From NCBI GenBank assembly GCA_937923145.1, contig CALAJT010000036.1, positions 1 through 64,000 on the forward strand: a DNA stretch of 64,000 nt. Direction: 5' to 3'. Origin of the DNA: an uncultured Rubritalea sp. (lineage in GTDB: Bacteria; Verrucomicrobiota; Verrucomicrobiia; Verrucomicrobiales; Akkermansiaceae). The notes beneath the pieces are model-generated. The model was not told the DNA's origin. It saw nothing but the letters and a program-made list of their open reading frames with translations, and searched no databases. Numbering within the stretch: position 1 is the first letter of the stretch; each line of letters begins with the position of its first letter. The position numbers and the translations under genes are program-made. Below, in pieces: positions 26,769-36,482 of this stretch.

Positions 26769-27665
26769 ATGCAAAAGACCAGATTTACTAAATTTTCACA
26801 TGTCAGTCGTGCTATCTATAAAGGTGGAATCTTTCGCACTAGCATTGCCTCACTCACTTTTGCATTCACCGGCTGTGCTCAATCTATTCCAGATGGTCCA
26901 GTCACCGCACCTACCACTGAAGCTAAAGCAGTAAATCAAAGGGTCATCGATAAGAACGGCTGCGGTCCCACATCTCTGATGAACGCCTACCGCTTTGGTT
27001 CTCCCGCTTGGCACGTAGGCTACGATAAGTTAGGAGCAAATATCGACTCTACCAATAAGCAGAAGTTCACAGATCTTGTAAATCGCTTCGGTATCCACAT
27101 TTCCCGTCATAATGGAATGGTCCGCTGGGATAAGCGCAACGGTATCAGCACTCCCGATCTATGCGATATGGCAAATGATTACCAGCGCTCAAGACGCACT
27201 AATTTACCACAGCTAAGCGTTTACACTCATTTCAACCCTAGTGATGAAGCTAACGTAACACTACTCCAAGATGTCCATAAAAAGCTGCGTAACTCGATGC
27301 TAAAAGGTTTCCCTCCGATCCTCACCATCAAGCGATTCACTCAGAGGTCAATGGGTGGTTTTCTGATCTGGAAGCAAGTCCACGGTCACTTCGTCACTCT
27401 TTATGAAATACCAGGTAGAATAGCTCCAGAAGCTACATCTTTTAAGATAAAATATGTAGACCCATGGGGTGGTAGAATCCTTACAGGAACGGTCAAAATC
27501 CCTGAGCAATCCTTCTACGCTATCGATAGTACACTCAGTAAGAATTTAAAATTCAGGAAGTCACCCACACTAGTAGTAGACTTCCCCCACTCTAGTCTAG
27601 GTAGACATCTAATCAGAAAAGGAGAGCGCAATGTAGCAATACTCGCGTCATCAATAACTCCATAG
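26769..27665 (+). CDS. C39-like (papain-fold) cysteine peptidase lipoprotein
   Basis: Putative envelope-bound cysteine peptidase of 298 residues. A long basic N-region leads into a hydrophobic segment and lipobox FTGC (C36). The catalytic pattern of the C39-like fold can be seen: C65 in NGCGPTSLMNAY, a histidine in QVHGHFVTLYEI, and an Asp in YVDPWGG. The order Cys-His-Asp and the HGHFVTL block match the Peptidase_C39_2/BtrH-like superfamily. Cargo or target is unknown. It opens a run of six co-oriented genes (26.8-32.5 kb) that all encode exported envelope proteins, including two L,D-transpeptidases. Confidence 0.8.
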   Translation: MQKTRFTKFSHVSRAIYKGGIFRTSIASLTFAFTGCAQSIPDGPVTAPTTEAKAVNQRVIDKNGCGPTSLMNAYRFGSPAWHVGYDKLGANIDSTNKQKFTDLVNRFGIHISRHNGMVRWDKRNGISTPDLCDMANDYQRSRRTNLPQLSVYTHFNPSDEANVTLLQDVHKKLRNSMLKGFPPILTIKRFTQRSMGGFLIWKQVHGHFVTLYEIPGRIAPEATSFKIKYVDPWGGRILTGTVKIPEQSFYAIDSTLSKNLKFRKSPTLVVDFPHSSLGRHLIRKGERNVAILASSITP

Positions 27666-27768
27666 TATTGCAAATGCTTTACAAATGGGATTTAGTTTTT
27701 TAGATGTGACTAAGTGAGCACATCACACCCTCTTAATAAATAACTTTACTTAAAACCAATCAAACAAA

Positions 27769-29025
27769 ATGAGCGATACATCAACAACAGACAAAGTAGT
27801 CGTAGGCGGCGCCCTAGTAGGCGGTCTACTATTTTTCGGATTCCTTACTAACACATGCACTAGTCCATTTTCTATGGGTGGTGACACTACTGGTAACGAC
27901 TCCCAAATCACCACTCCAGTAATAGCAGGAGATGCAACTTCCGCCAATAACGGTAATGCTCGCGTAGCAGAACTACAGAAGCAGATGGATGCGCTAAAGC
28001 TCAAAAACAGAGAGCTCTCAACCCTTGAAAAGGACAATGATGCTCTCAGAGCAGAAGGTGTCAACCTCTCTAAAACTCACGAAGATGCTCAAGCTAGATT
28101 GAACAAGAAAATAAGCGACCTTCAGAGGCAAATTGATGCATCTAGAGACTCAGCTAATGATCTGCAAACTAAGCTAGCTGCTATGCCGACAAATGGCTCG
28201 TCTGGTCTTGAAGCTAAAATCAATGCTCTCACATCAGAGTTAGCGCAAAACAAAACTGTTAATCTAGATCTTAAAAAGCAACTTGCAGCTATGCCAGTAA
28301 CTCCTGATAATGACTCATCTGCTAAAGTAACAACTCTAGAAGGAACTATCAAAGAGCTCAACACGAAGAACGCTTCATTAACAGCTGACCTAGAGAAGCT
28401 TAACCAGCAAATGAAAACAGCTAGCGCTAATTCAGAGAACGGTGCAGATGCAAACACTGATTCAAACAGCAAAGTCAAGCAACTCTCTGACGCTATCACA
28501 GCTCAAAAAGCACTGCTAGCTACCAAGAGTGCAGAAATTACTAAGCTCACTGCTCAGGTAAATCAATTCAAAGCACAGAAGAACGTCTTCGTAAAATCTA
28601 CTGATGATCTTCCTGACAAAGCAAAAAACCTTCTAGCTGATCTAAAGACACTCGAAGGCAAATCTGCTGAAGAAGTGGTCACTGCTTACGAGCAAATCAC
28701 CAAAAAGAATAATGCAGACGCTAAAGCTAGAATTAAGTTTCGCTCTGGAAAATCAGATCTCTCTGGTGCAGACAAAGCAAAAATAGCTGAACTAACTCAA
28801 GCAGCTGGGGAAAACTCCTACTTCCTAATTGTAGGATATGCAGACAAGACTGGAAGTGCAGCAGCTAATGAGAAACTATCCTCAGCCCGCTCGACTTCTG
28901 TAGCTAAAGAACTCGGCGCCAAAGCCAAAGGTTTCCAGGCCGCTCAAGCAGTATATCTAGGACAGACAGACCGCTTCGGACCAGCTTCTGAAAACCGCGT
29001 AGTTGAAATCTGGGAAATCAAATAA
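27769..29025 (+). CDS. OmpA-domain protein with long coiled coil
   Basis: A 418-residue envelope protein. A hydrophobic anchor lies at about residues 10-28, followed by a short linker, a coiled-coil region (about 60-290) rich in Leu/Lys/Glu/Ala heptads, and a C-terminal OmpA-like peptidoglycan-binding domain (about 320-418) with IKFRSGKSDLS, LIVGYADKTGSAAANEKLSSAR and ENRVVEIWEI. The Asp/Arg residues that bind diaminopimelate in OmpA domains appear as D in GYADKTG and R in ENRVVE. It probably tethers the membrane to peptidoglycan across a coiled-coil spacer. It precedes two L,D-transpeptidases. Confidence 0.87.
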   Translation: MSDTSTTDKVVVGGALVGGLLFFGFLTNTCTSPFSMGGDTTGNDSQITTPVIAGDATSANNGNARVAELQKQMDALKLKNRELSTLEKDNDALRAEGVNLSKTHEDAQARLNKKISDLQRQIDASRDSANDLQTKLAAMPTNGSSGLEAKINALTSELAQNKTVNLDLKKQLAAMPVTPDNDSSAKVTTLEGTIKELNTKNASLTADLEKLNQQMKTASANSENGADANTDSNSKVKQLSDAITAQKALLATKSAEITKLTAQVNQFKAQKNVFVKSTDDLPDKAKNLLADLKTLEGKSAEEVVTAYEQITKKNNADAKARIKFRSGKSDLSGADKAKIAELTQAAGENSYFLIVGYADKTGSAAANEKLSSARSTSVAKELGAKAKGFQAAQAVYLGQTDRFGPASENRVVEIWEIK

Positions 29026-29088
29026 TACTGAATAAAGTTGATAAAAATTACTCTTAATACTAAGTGTAATCTATCCAACAATACAAAA

Positions 29089-29117
29089 AGTTCAGATTCA
29101 CCTCCCAAATCTGAACT
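29089..29117. terminator. Perfect 10-bp hairpin between OmpA-like and L,D-transpeptidase genes
   Basis: AGTTCAGATT (29089-29098) pairs perfectly with AATCTGAACT (29108-29117), loop CACCTCCCA. The T-run needed for termination lies on the minus strand (CTTTTTG), while the flanking genes are on the plus strand, so it may be a processing or attenuation hairpin rather than a simple terminator. It ends 16 bases before the transpeptidase ATG. Confidence 0.5.
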
Positions 29118-29133
29118 ACAACGCATCTATATC

Positions 29134-29799
29134 ATGTCTACTATTAAGCATTTAAGCCTACTAATATCATTCGCAACTGTATCTTTATCATTTACTAGTT
29201 GTGGACCGACTGCTAGCCCAACAGTTCCCAACCCAATCGCTAAAAAAGCACTTAAAGCGGTATATATCAATCCACACAAGTCTGGATCTTACGCACACTT
29301 CAAAGCTTCTAAAAGCTATCCTAAGACATCTAATGTCTATAAGAATAAGGATCTACTATCACGCACGAATTCATCTAACTCTAAAGTCGTGATCGACCAG
29401 AGTCTACAGAGAGGTTTTTTGATGAACAATGGAACAATCGCTATGGACTACCCTGTGTCAACAGGTCGTAGCAAGTATCCTACACCTAATGGATCATTCC
29501 GCATCACAGAGAAAATCGTTGATAAGCGATCAAACTTATACGGAACAATCCTAAACTCTAGTGGCGGTGTAGTAAAATCAGGTGCTGATTCACGTAAAGA
29601 CAAGGTCCCTGAGGGAGGTGAATTCCGCGGAGCTCCTATGTCACACTGGATGAGACTCACTGGTGACGGTATCGGTATGCACAAAGGCAGAGTGCCTCGC
29701 TACCCTGCATCTCACGGATGCATTAGAACTCCTGGCTCAGTTGTCCCTACAGTCTACGCTAAGACTCGTGTTGGCACTAGCGTTACCATCCGTAGATAA
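29134..29799 (+). CDS. L,D-transpeptidase (YkuD family) lipoprotein
   Basis: Peptidoglycan cross-linking or lipoprotein-attaching enzyme of the YkuD fold. Starting at ATG 29134 gives a proper lipoprotein signal (lipobox FTSC) and 221 residues; an upstream in-frame ATG at 29038 would place 32 polar residues before the signal. The catalytic block is complete: TGDGIGMHKG with the first His, then SHGCIRT with C196. VSTGRSKYPTPNGSF is the usual substrate-loop motif. It is followed after 33 bases by a paralogue, and preceded by an OmpA-type peptidoglycan-binding protein, which supports a role in cell-wall modification. Confidence 0.92.
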   Translation: MSTIKHLSLLISFATVSLSFTSCGPTASPTVPNPIAKKALKAVYINPHKSGSYAHFKASKSYPKTSNVYKNKDLLSRTNSSNSKVVIDQSLQRGFLMNNGTIAMDYPVSTGRSKYPTPNGSFRITEKIVDKRSNLYGTILNSSGGVVKSGADSRKDKVPEGGEFRGAPMSHWMRLTGDGIGMHKGRVPRYPASHGCIRTPGSVVPTVYAKTRVGTSVTIRR

Positions 29800-29832
29800 T
29801 CCGTTTCATGTATTTAACTCTATATAACTACT

Positions 29833-30420
29833 ATGAAACTACTTAGACTATCATTAATCGCCCTTTCGGCAGTTCTAGCTAGCTGTGGTACAACTAACAG
29901 CCTGTCATCATACGAGAAATTTTCAACCCGTAGTGACTACAGAGACACCTACGAGACATTCACTAACAAAGAACTACTAGATAGCGCTGATCGTAGCAAA
30001 ACTAGTGTCCACGTTAGTGTGAAGAACCAGCGTATGCAACTCAGACAGGAAGGCAAAGTACTAGTTGACACACCTTGCACTACTGGAAGATCTGGCAAAC
30101 GCACACCCTATGGAACATTTAAGCTTCATGATAGACAAGCGAATAAACGCTCTAATATCTATGGGACTCTCTACAAGAATGGTAAAAGAGTCTGTGGCGG
30201 TCATCGCTACGAGAAGTGCCGAGGAGTCTCCTATGACAAATATGTAGGATCACCACTCGCATACTGGCAGCGTCTCACTGGCGACGGCATTGGTATGCAT
30301 GCTTCTAAAAGCGTAAAGCGCTACACTGCATCAGGTGGCTGTATCCGTGTTCAGCCTAGCTGGGCTAAGCTCATGTTCGATAAGACTAAATCAGGCACTC
30401 GGATCATTGTTTCCGACTAA
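29833..30420 (+). CDS. L,D-transpeptidase-like lipoprotein with altered SHGC motif
   Basis: Paralogue of the preceding gene: 195 residues, lipobox LASC (C18), TTGRSGKRTPYGTF and TGDGIGMHAS retained, and the cysteine (C170) at the same distance from the C-terminus (25 residues) as in the neighbour. However the catalytic signature reads ASGGCIRV instead of SHGCIRT, so the conserved histidine before Gly-Cys is glycine. In characterised L,D-transpeptidases that histidine is near-invariant, though its backbone rather than side chain has been given a role. The enzyme could be active with different specificity, or inactive. Tandem duplication followed by divergence is inferred. Confidence 0.88.
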   Translation: MKLLRLSLIALSAVLASCGTTNSLSSYEKFSTRSDYRDTYETFTNKELLDSADRSKTSVHVSVKNQRMQLRQEGKVLVDTPCTTGRSGKRTPYGTFKLHDRQANKRSNIYGTLYKNGKRVCGGHRYEKCRGVSYDKYVGSPLAYWQRLTGDGIGMHASKSVKRYTASGGCIRVQPSWAKLMFDKTKSGTRIIVSD

Positions 30421-30455
30421 AGATTATTAACGATAGACTGGCTGCTGAAAATCAA

Positions 30456-30980
30456 ATGACTAAACTAAGAAAAACCTTTTTCACCCTACTCGCTCTCTCT
30501 ACTACCTCGCTCCTACCTAGCTGTGGCACAGGAGGTGGAGCTATATCAGGGAGACCTGGGAATCTTGGACCTCTCCCTACTCCAGCAGTCAGAAGCGCAC
30601 AGATCGCTAATGAAGAAAAAGGAAATTTCTACTACGGTCGCCGCTACTATGTCGAAAAAACTCGTCTCTGGGGATACCTTCGTAAACCTGGTCAGTCATA
30701 TAAATCATCTAAATTAGTCCTCATCAACGAAGATCGAAAGCGTCAACCTGATCGACTCCCTGAAAATGGATCTGGCAACAACCGTTACGGGCATGATCAA
30801 AACTACGAATATAAAATTTATGGTAGCTACACTGGTAGAAAAGCCTACGATCCAAACTCTAACTTATTCCTCCCAGAGTTTCGTCTTACCAACTACCAAC
30901 TGATAAACAAAAACCCGGGTTGGATTTTCAATACCAACGACTACTACGACCCAACGCGCGTCACACTGCGTAGCTACTAA
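30456..30980 (+). CDS. Lipoprotein of unknown function in the envelope cluster
   Basis: I recognise no family. The 174-residue product has a lipoprotein signal (lipobox LPSC, C23) followed by a Gly/Pro linker and a Tyr/Asn/Arg-rich domain with many aromatic residues (NFYYGRRYYVEKTRLWGYLRK). It contains no cysteine beyond the lipobox. It lies 35 bases after the second L,D-transpeptidase and only 3 bases before the GTG start of the next lipoprotein hydrolase gene, so it is co-transcribed with them and probably acts at the cell wall. Confidence 0.75.
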   Translation: MTKLRKTFFTLLALSTTSLLPSCGTGGGAISGRPGNLGPLPTPAVRSAQIANEEKGNFYYGRRYYVEKTRLWGYLRKPGQSYKSSKLVLINEDRKRQPDRLPENGSGNNRYGHDQNYEYKIYGSYTGRKAYDPNSNLFLPEFRLTNYQLINKNPGWIFNTNDYYDPTRVTLRSY

Positions 30981-30983
30981 TCA

Positions 30984-32456
30984 GTGATCACGCTAAAAAC
31001 TCCATCTACTATTTTACTTCTAGCCGTCACGATGTTTCATCTGGCGGCTTGTTCGTTCCAAAATAGTCAATCTCTCGTCTCTAAAAAAAGCGCAGTTTAC
31101 GATATCGATCAGCAGGACATTCTGCTCACCGATCACCAGACTAGCAAATTTCTGAAACAGTGGGCTGCAATTGGCTATCCCACACAGTCTCCTAATCAGA
31201 AAGTCACCTTCAATAATAAGCACACTTATGGAAAGTCATTTGATCAAATCATCAGTGGCTTTTCCATCTCCACATTCCCCCAACGCACCAAAGGCATAGG
31301 TCTGCCCGTGGTCGTGCAGACAGGGAAAGCGATGTTTAAACCAATCACTGAAACAGCTTTTCAATCTAATCTTTACCCCGGAACCTTAATCGTCACTAAA
31401 TCTGCTACAGGCAACATAGACATCAGCCTATTTGATCCCAGAGACAACAGTAATTACAGAGGCAAACCACTCAAGACTCAACATAACATCGTCATTGATC
31501 ACATATTAAATGATCCTAATAACCGCGCGTTAGACTTTCTAGGACTCATCAACCCTCAAAAATATGAAAATCTTCAAGGCTTCTATCTATCGCGTCCTTA
31601 CGATAAAACCAAAATTCCTATCGTCATGATTCACGGGATATTCTCATCTCCGAAAACCTTCATGGACATGGCAGAGAAAATAGAGTCCCAACCTGATCTC
31701 TATAATAAATATCAGATTTGGCACTACTACTACCCCACTGGAAAACCATGGCTTGCCACTGCCCAAGAGTTCAGAACCTCATTCCGCTCGCTCATCAAAA
31801 AACTCGATCCACAAGGATCTCATGGCAATCTTCGCAAAACTACCATCATCGCCCACTCCATGGGAGGACTCATCACCAGACTCTCACTTTCCAAACCTAA
31901 GAATCATCTATCTGATGCATATCTAGGCAAGTTAGGTCCGAAAATTCTTACAGAAGCACAGCACAATAGAATCCATCCATTCTTTCACTACAAACCTCTG
32001 ACTGAACCGAATCAAGTGATCTTCCTATCTGTTCCACACCGTGGTTCTAAAATGGCTAGTGGAGTTGTAGGATGGTGTACTAATAAACTAATCAACATAC
32101 CAAATATTCTAATCAAAGGAACTGTCAAAGCTATACGACCAAAGCAGAAGTCGAAGCTTTCTAAGGATACTCTAAGACTTCTCAATGAAGGTGAAAATGC
32201 AGTCTACCAACTTCAACCCAATAATCCAGCACTCATAGCACTCAATAAAATGAAGCTACCGAAACGCCTGAAAGTTCATTCACTCGTAGGCGATATAGGA
32301 CTTCCAGCATTTAGATTTTACACAGATGGAGTAGTCACCTACAAGAGCGCTAGTCTCAATAAAGTTGGCACTGAAACCCTCATCCCATCTAATCACGACA
32401 TCACGGACGACCCAAAATCAGTTCGTCGTGTGCTTCAAATTCTCCGCCAGAAATAA
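30984..32456 (+). CDS. Lipoprotein alpha/beta hydrolase
   Basis: Putative secreted lipase/esterase-type hydrolase of 490 residues. GTG start three bases after the previous gene; signal peptide with lipobox LAAC (C23). The alpha/beta hydrolase core shows the oxyanion strand IPIVMIHGIFSSP, the nucleophile elbow IIAHSMGGL with its serine, and a candidate catalytic histidine in SNHDITDDP close to the C-terminus. A basic lid region (KGTVKAIRPKQKSKL) precedes the last strands. The 200-residue N-terminal region is unrelated to the core and without known motif. Last gene of the envelope run; the substrate (lipid or ester) cannot be told. Confidence 0.85.
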   Translation: MITLKTPSTILLLAVTMFHLAACSFQNSQSLVSKKSAVYDIDQQDILLTDHQTSKFLKQWAAIGYPTQSPNQKVTFNNKHTYGKSFDQIISGFSISTFPQRTKGIGLPVVVQTGKAMFKPITETAFQSNLYPGTLIVTKSATGNIDISLFDPRDNSNYRGKPLKTQHNIVIDHILNDPNNRALDFLGLINPQKYENLQGFYLSRPYDKTKIPIVMIHGIFSSPKTFMDMAEKIESQPDLYNKYQIWHYYYPTGKPWLATAQEFRTSFRSLIKKLDPQGSHGNLRKTTIIAHSMGGLITRLSLSKPKNHLSDAYLGKLGPKILTEAQHNRIHPFFHYKPLTEPNQVIFLSVPHRGSKMASGVVGWCTNKLINIPNILIKGTVKAIRPKQKSKLSKDTLRLLNEGENAVYQLQPNNPALIALNKMKLPKRLKVHSLVGDIGLPAFRFYTDGVVTYKSASLNKVGTETLIPSNHDITDDPKSVRRVLQILRQK

Positions 32457-32529
32457 ACGCATCAACAAATCAATATGTGTCGATATGAAGCTTGATTTCT
32501 GGATAATTCACGTTTAAATTCTCATCATT

Positions 32530-35500
32530 ATGCCACAAGTAAGACCAGACGCCACCGCAGAACTCACCGCAGCCTTAGAACAACGTATTCTCGTGCTAGA
32601 TGGAGCTATGGGAACAACGATCCGAGGTTATGGACTCTCTGAAGAAGACGCTCGTGGCGAACGCTTTAAGGACACCGATAAGGACATTCTAAATAATGGC
32701 GATATCCTCTCACTCACACGTCCAGATGTTATCCTAGACATCCACAAACGCTTTCTAACAGCAGGCTCAGACATCATCGAGACCAACTCCTTCTCAGGCA
32801 CCTCTATAGCCCAGTCAGAATTTTTCGTAGAAGATCCACGTGAAAAAGGTGACGGAGCTCGTAAAGACCCAGACTTCTATCAAGGCGTCATCGAAGACCA
32901 ATTCCTCATTGATCTAGCCCACGAAATCAATTTCGAATCCGCAAAGCTCGCACGTCAAGCATGTGACGAAGTAGAGAAAGAAACAGGCATCAAACGCTAC
33001 GCTGCTGGAGCCATAGGACCAATGACCGTAGGTCTTAATAATGCCGCTGTAGATCCTGATGATGCAGGATTCCGAACCGTCACATGGGACCAAGTCTACA
33101 CCGACTACAAGCGCCAAATCCGCTCACTCATCGAAGGTGGAGTAGACATCCTCATGGTCGAAACTATCTTCGATGCACTCAACTCAAAGTGCGCACTAGT
33201 CGCCATCCAAGACGTCTACGAAGAAGATGACCTCTATCTCCCTATCATCATCTCAGCCGCAGTAGGTCTTGGTGGTGAAACCATGATCTCAGCCCAGAAA
33301 GCAGAAGCTCTCTGGAATGCCGTTGCCCACGTTAAGCCACTAGCAATAGGGCTCAACTGCTCGCTAGGACCTGAGCAGATGCGCCCATTCATCGAAGAAC
33401 TCAGCTCAGTTGCAGAATGTTTCGTCTCATGCTACCCAAATGCTGGAATGCCAGATGCCCTTTCAGAAACGGGATTCCCATTCCTACCGCTAGACATGTA
33501 TCATCGTCTCAAGGACTTTGCCGAATCAGGCTTCATCAACTTCGCTGGCGGATGTTGCGGAAACACACCAGAGCACATCGCTGAAATCGCACGTGCTGTC
33601 AAAGACGTGCCACCTCGTAAGATTCCAGTGATCGAGCCGCTCATGCGCCTCTCGGGAACAGAGCCATACAACCACTCAGCCGAGAAAAACTTCCTCATGA
33701 TCGGTGAGCGAACCAACGTAGCTGGTTCACCTGTCTTCAGAAAAATGATTAAAGAAGGTCGCCTCGAAGACGCCCTAGCAGTAGCGCGTCAGCAAGTAGA
33801 AAATGGTGCTCCAGTCATCGACATCTGTTTCGATGATGGACTCATCGATGGCGAAGAAATGATGACTCGTTTCCTCCAGCTAGTCCAATCCGAGCCAGAC
33901 ATCACCAAAGTCCCAATCACCGTAGATTCCTCCAAATGGGAAATTATCGAAGCTGGTCTAAAATGTCTCCAAGGCAAAGGCATCGTCAACTCTATCTCGC
34001 TCAAAGAAGGCGAAGAAGCATTCCGCAAGAACGCTAAGACCGTTATGAAATACGGTGCAGCAGTCGTAGTCATGGCATTCGATGAAGAAGGTCAAGCAGC
34101 CACCTACGCGGAAAAAATTTCCATCTGTGAACGTGCTTATAACATCCTCGTAAACGAAGTCGGATTCAATCCACAGGACATCATCTTTGACCCAAACATC
34201 CTCACCGTCGCTACAGGAATCGAAGAGCATAACAACTACGCTGTAGACTTCTTCCAAGCCACTAAATGGATCAAAGAAAACCTCCCTGGAGCGAAAGTCT
34301 CTGGCGGAGTATCCAACGTATCATTCTCATTCCGAGGTAACAACCCCGTCCGTGAAGCCATGCATGCCGCATTCCTCTACCATGCCGGACTCAATGGCAT
34401 GGATATGGGCATCGTCAATGCTGGTATGTTAGAAGTATACGATGAGGTTAAACCAGACATGCTCAAGCACGTAGAAGACGTACTCCTCAACCGTGACCCA
34501 GACGCCACCGAGCGACTGTTAGATTTCGCCGAGCAATTCAAAGGCATCAAAAAGAAAGACCAAAAAGAAGACCTAGAGTGGCGTAAAACTTCTGTAGAGA
34601 AACGCCTAGAACACGCACTACTCAGAGGCATCGACACCTTCATCACTGAAGACACTGCCGAAGCTCTAGAGCAATACAAGATTCCACTCAAAGTCATCGA
34701 AGGACCACTCATGGACGGCATGGGCATCGTCGGAGACCTCTTCGGAGCGGGAAAAATGTTTCTTCCACAGGTGGTCAAGTCCGCTCGTGTGATGAAAAAA
34801 TCTGTAGCTTACTTGGAGCCATTCATGGCAGCTGAGAAAGCAATCAAAGTCAAAGACATCGCCAAAGAACTCATCGCTAAAGACCCTTCCCTTACTCAAG
34901 CAGAAGCAGAGATCGACGCAGAGAAAACCATGACCGCAGGACGCGTCCTCATGGCTACTGTAAAAGGAGACGTTCACGATATCGGCAAGAACATCGTAGG
35001 CGTAGTACTCGCATGTAATGGCTTCGAAGTCATCGACATGGGCGTCATGGTTCCCGGTAATAAAATCATCGACACAGCAATCGAAAAGCGCTGCGACATC
35101 ATCGGACTCTCTGGACTCATCACCCCATCACTAGACGAGATGGTGAATATCGCCAAAGAACTCGAACGCCGTGAACTCAACTTCCCAGTCCTCATCGGTG
35201 GAGCCACCACCTCACCTGCTCACACAGCAGTAAAGATAGCACCACACTACAGCGGACCTATCATCCACGTCCTAGACGCCTCACGCTCCGTCCCTGTCAC
35301 CACCACACTTCTCTCAGAAGAGAACAAAGAGCAATACGTCAAGGACAACGACGCCAAGCACGAAAAACTACGCGACACCTTCAACAAAAAGTCAAAGCCA
35401 ACAGTCAACCTTGCGAAAGCCAGAGCGAACAAAGTCAAAATCGACTGGGACAACTACACCCCACCCCAGCCAGAATTCACCGGCACCAGAGAGATCAAAA

Positions 35501-36369
35501 ACCAATCTCTCCGCGAGCTAGCAGAATACATCGACTGGACTCCATTCTTCCACGCATGGGAACTCCGCGGAGTATGGGACAGAGAGACCAAAGTCCTCAA
35601 AACAAGAAATGCCGAAGCCGCAGTAGTGGCACAACAACTCTACGAAGACGCAATCGTCTTACTAGAGCAAATCATCACTGAAAAGAAATTCACAGCTAAT
35701 GGCATCTACGGATTCTTCCCAGCTTACGCAGATGGAGACGACATCATTCTCCCCGAAAATGACGCCACCTTCCACACCCTCCGCCAGCAAAACGCCAAGA
35801 CCAACAACAACCAAAACCCACACTGGGCACTCAGCGACTTCGTCTCCACAGATAAAGAAGCTAAAGACCACGTAGGGAGTTTTGTTGTCGGAATCAATGG
35901 TGCTGACGAATGGGCAGCAGACCTCAGAGCCAAGCACGAGCTAGACTCCGCCATCATGGTGCAAGCCATCGGCGACCGCCTAGCAGAAGCCTTCGCCGAG
36001 CTACTCCACCACCGTGCCAGAATCGCATGGGGAATCGAGCGTCCTGGACAGTTCAACAACAACGAACTCATCAAAGAAATCTACCAAGGCATCCGCCCTG
36101 CCCCCGGCTACCCAGCCCAGCCAGACCACACAGAGAAAATCACCCTCTTCAAGGTCCTCAACGCCACCGAAAGCACCGGCGTAGAACTCACCGAGTCCTG
36201 CGCCATGCACCCCGGCTCAGCCGTCTCCGGACTCCTATTCTCCCACCCAGACTCCAAATACTTCGCCCTAGACAACCTCCAAAAAGATCAGATCGAAGAC
36301 TACGCCAAGCGTAAAGAATGGGATATCGATACAGCTGAGAAATGGCTCGGACCTTGGTTGGGGTATTAA
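32530..36369 (+). CDS. metH: Cobalamin-dependent methionine synthase
   Basis: Transfers the methyl group of methyltetrahydrofolate to homocysteine via cobalamin. All four modules are present in 1279 residues: homocysteine/zinc domain with C277, C342 and C343 ([16 protein letters not shown]); pterin-binding barrel (about 365-640, starting [13 protein letters not shown]); cap and B12-binding domain (about 690-930) with the cobalt ligand H816 in [10 protein letters not shown]; and the reactivation (AdoMet) domain to the end ([12 protein letters not shown]). Length matches the family. The coding strand becomes C-rich and G-poor toward the 3' end, continuing into hsdR. The 73-base upstream spacer is too short for a cobalamin riboswitch. 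Confidence 0.97.
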   Translation: MPQVRPDATAELTAALEQRILVLDGAMGTTIRGYGLSEEDARGERFKDTDKDILNNGDILSLTRPDVILDIHKRFLTAGSDIIETNSFSGTSIAQSEFFVEDPREKGDGARKDPDFYQGVIEDQFLIDLAHEINFESAKLARQACDEVEKETGIKRYAAGAIGPMTVGLNNAAVDPDDAGFRTVTWDQVYTDYKRQIRSLIEGGVDILMVETIFDALNSKCALVAIQDVYEEDDLYLPIIISAAVGLGGETMISAQKAEALWNAVAHVKPLAIGLNCSLGPEQMRPFIEELSSVAECFVSCYPNAGMPDALSETGFPFLPLDMYHRLKDFAESGFINFAGGCCGNTPEHIAEIARAVKDVPPRKIPVIEPLMRLSGTEPYNHSAEKNFLMIGERTNVAGSPVFRKMIKEGRLEDALAVARQQVENGAPVIDICFDDGLIDGEEMMTRFLQLVQSEPDITKVPITVDSSKWEIIEAGLKCLQGKGIVNSISLKEGEEAFRKNAKTVMKYGAAVVVMAFDEEGQAATYAEKISICERAYNILVNEVGFNPQDIIFDPNILTVATGIEEHNNYAVDFFQATKWIKENLPGAKVSGGVSNVSFSFRGNNPVREAMHAAFLYHAGLNGMDMGIVNAGMLEVYDEVKPDMLKHVEDVLLNRDPDATERLLDFAEQFKGIKKKDQKEDLEWRKTSVEKRLEHALLRGIDTFITEDTAEALEQYKIPLKVIEGPLMDGMGIVGDLFGAGKMFLPQVVKSARVMKKSVAYLEPFMAAEKAIKVKDIAKELIAKDPSLTQAEAEIDAEKTMTAGRVLMATVKGDVHDIGKNIVGVVLACNGFEVIDMGVMVPGNKIIDTAIEKRCDIIGLSGLITPSLDEMVNIAKELERRELNFPVLIGGATTSPAHTAVKIAPHYSGPIIHVLDASRSVPVTTTLLSEENKEQYVKDNDAKHEKLRDTFNKKSKPTVNLAKARANKVKIDWDNYTPPQPEFTGTREIKNQSLRELAEYIDWTPFFHAWELRGVWDRETKVLKTRNAEAAVVAQQLYEDAIVLLEQIITEKKFTANGIYGFFPAYADGDDIILPENDATFHTLRQQNAKTNNNQNPHWALSDFVSTDKEAKDHVGSFVVGINGADEWAADLRAKHELDSAIMVQAIGDRLAEAFAELLHHRARIAWGIERPGQFNNNELIKEIYQGIRPAPGYPAQPDHTEKITLFKVLNATESTGVELTESCAMHPGSAVSGLLFSHPDSKYFALDNLQKDQIEDYAKRKEWDIDTAEKWLGPWLGY

Positions 36370-36482
36370 GAATAGAAGGGGTTTCCAAACTCCTTGTCAA
36401 ATCATCTTCAAGACAAGCTAATTAAGCTTTAATCTTTAAGCTAAAACCTTATAGTCCTATTGTTACCCGCAATATCCACTAT

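Noticed and set aside
29089-29117. Ordinary terminator of the OmpA-like gene
   Set aside because: The T-run follows the hairpin only on the strand opposite to both neighbouring genes.
32457-32529. Cobalamin riboswitch before metH
   Set aside because: Only 73 bases are available, too short for the known class, and the B12-box is not seen.
36378-36393. Terminator hairpin after metH
   Set aside because: The 7-bp stem leaves a 2-base loop and lacks a T-run; it may be chance.
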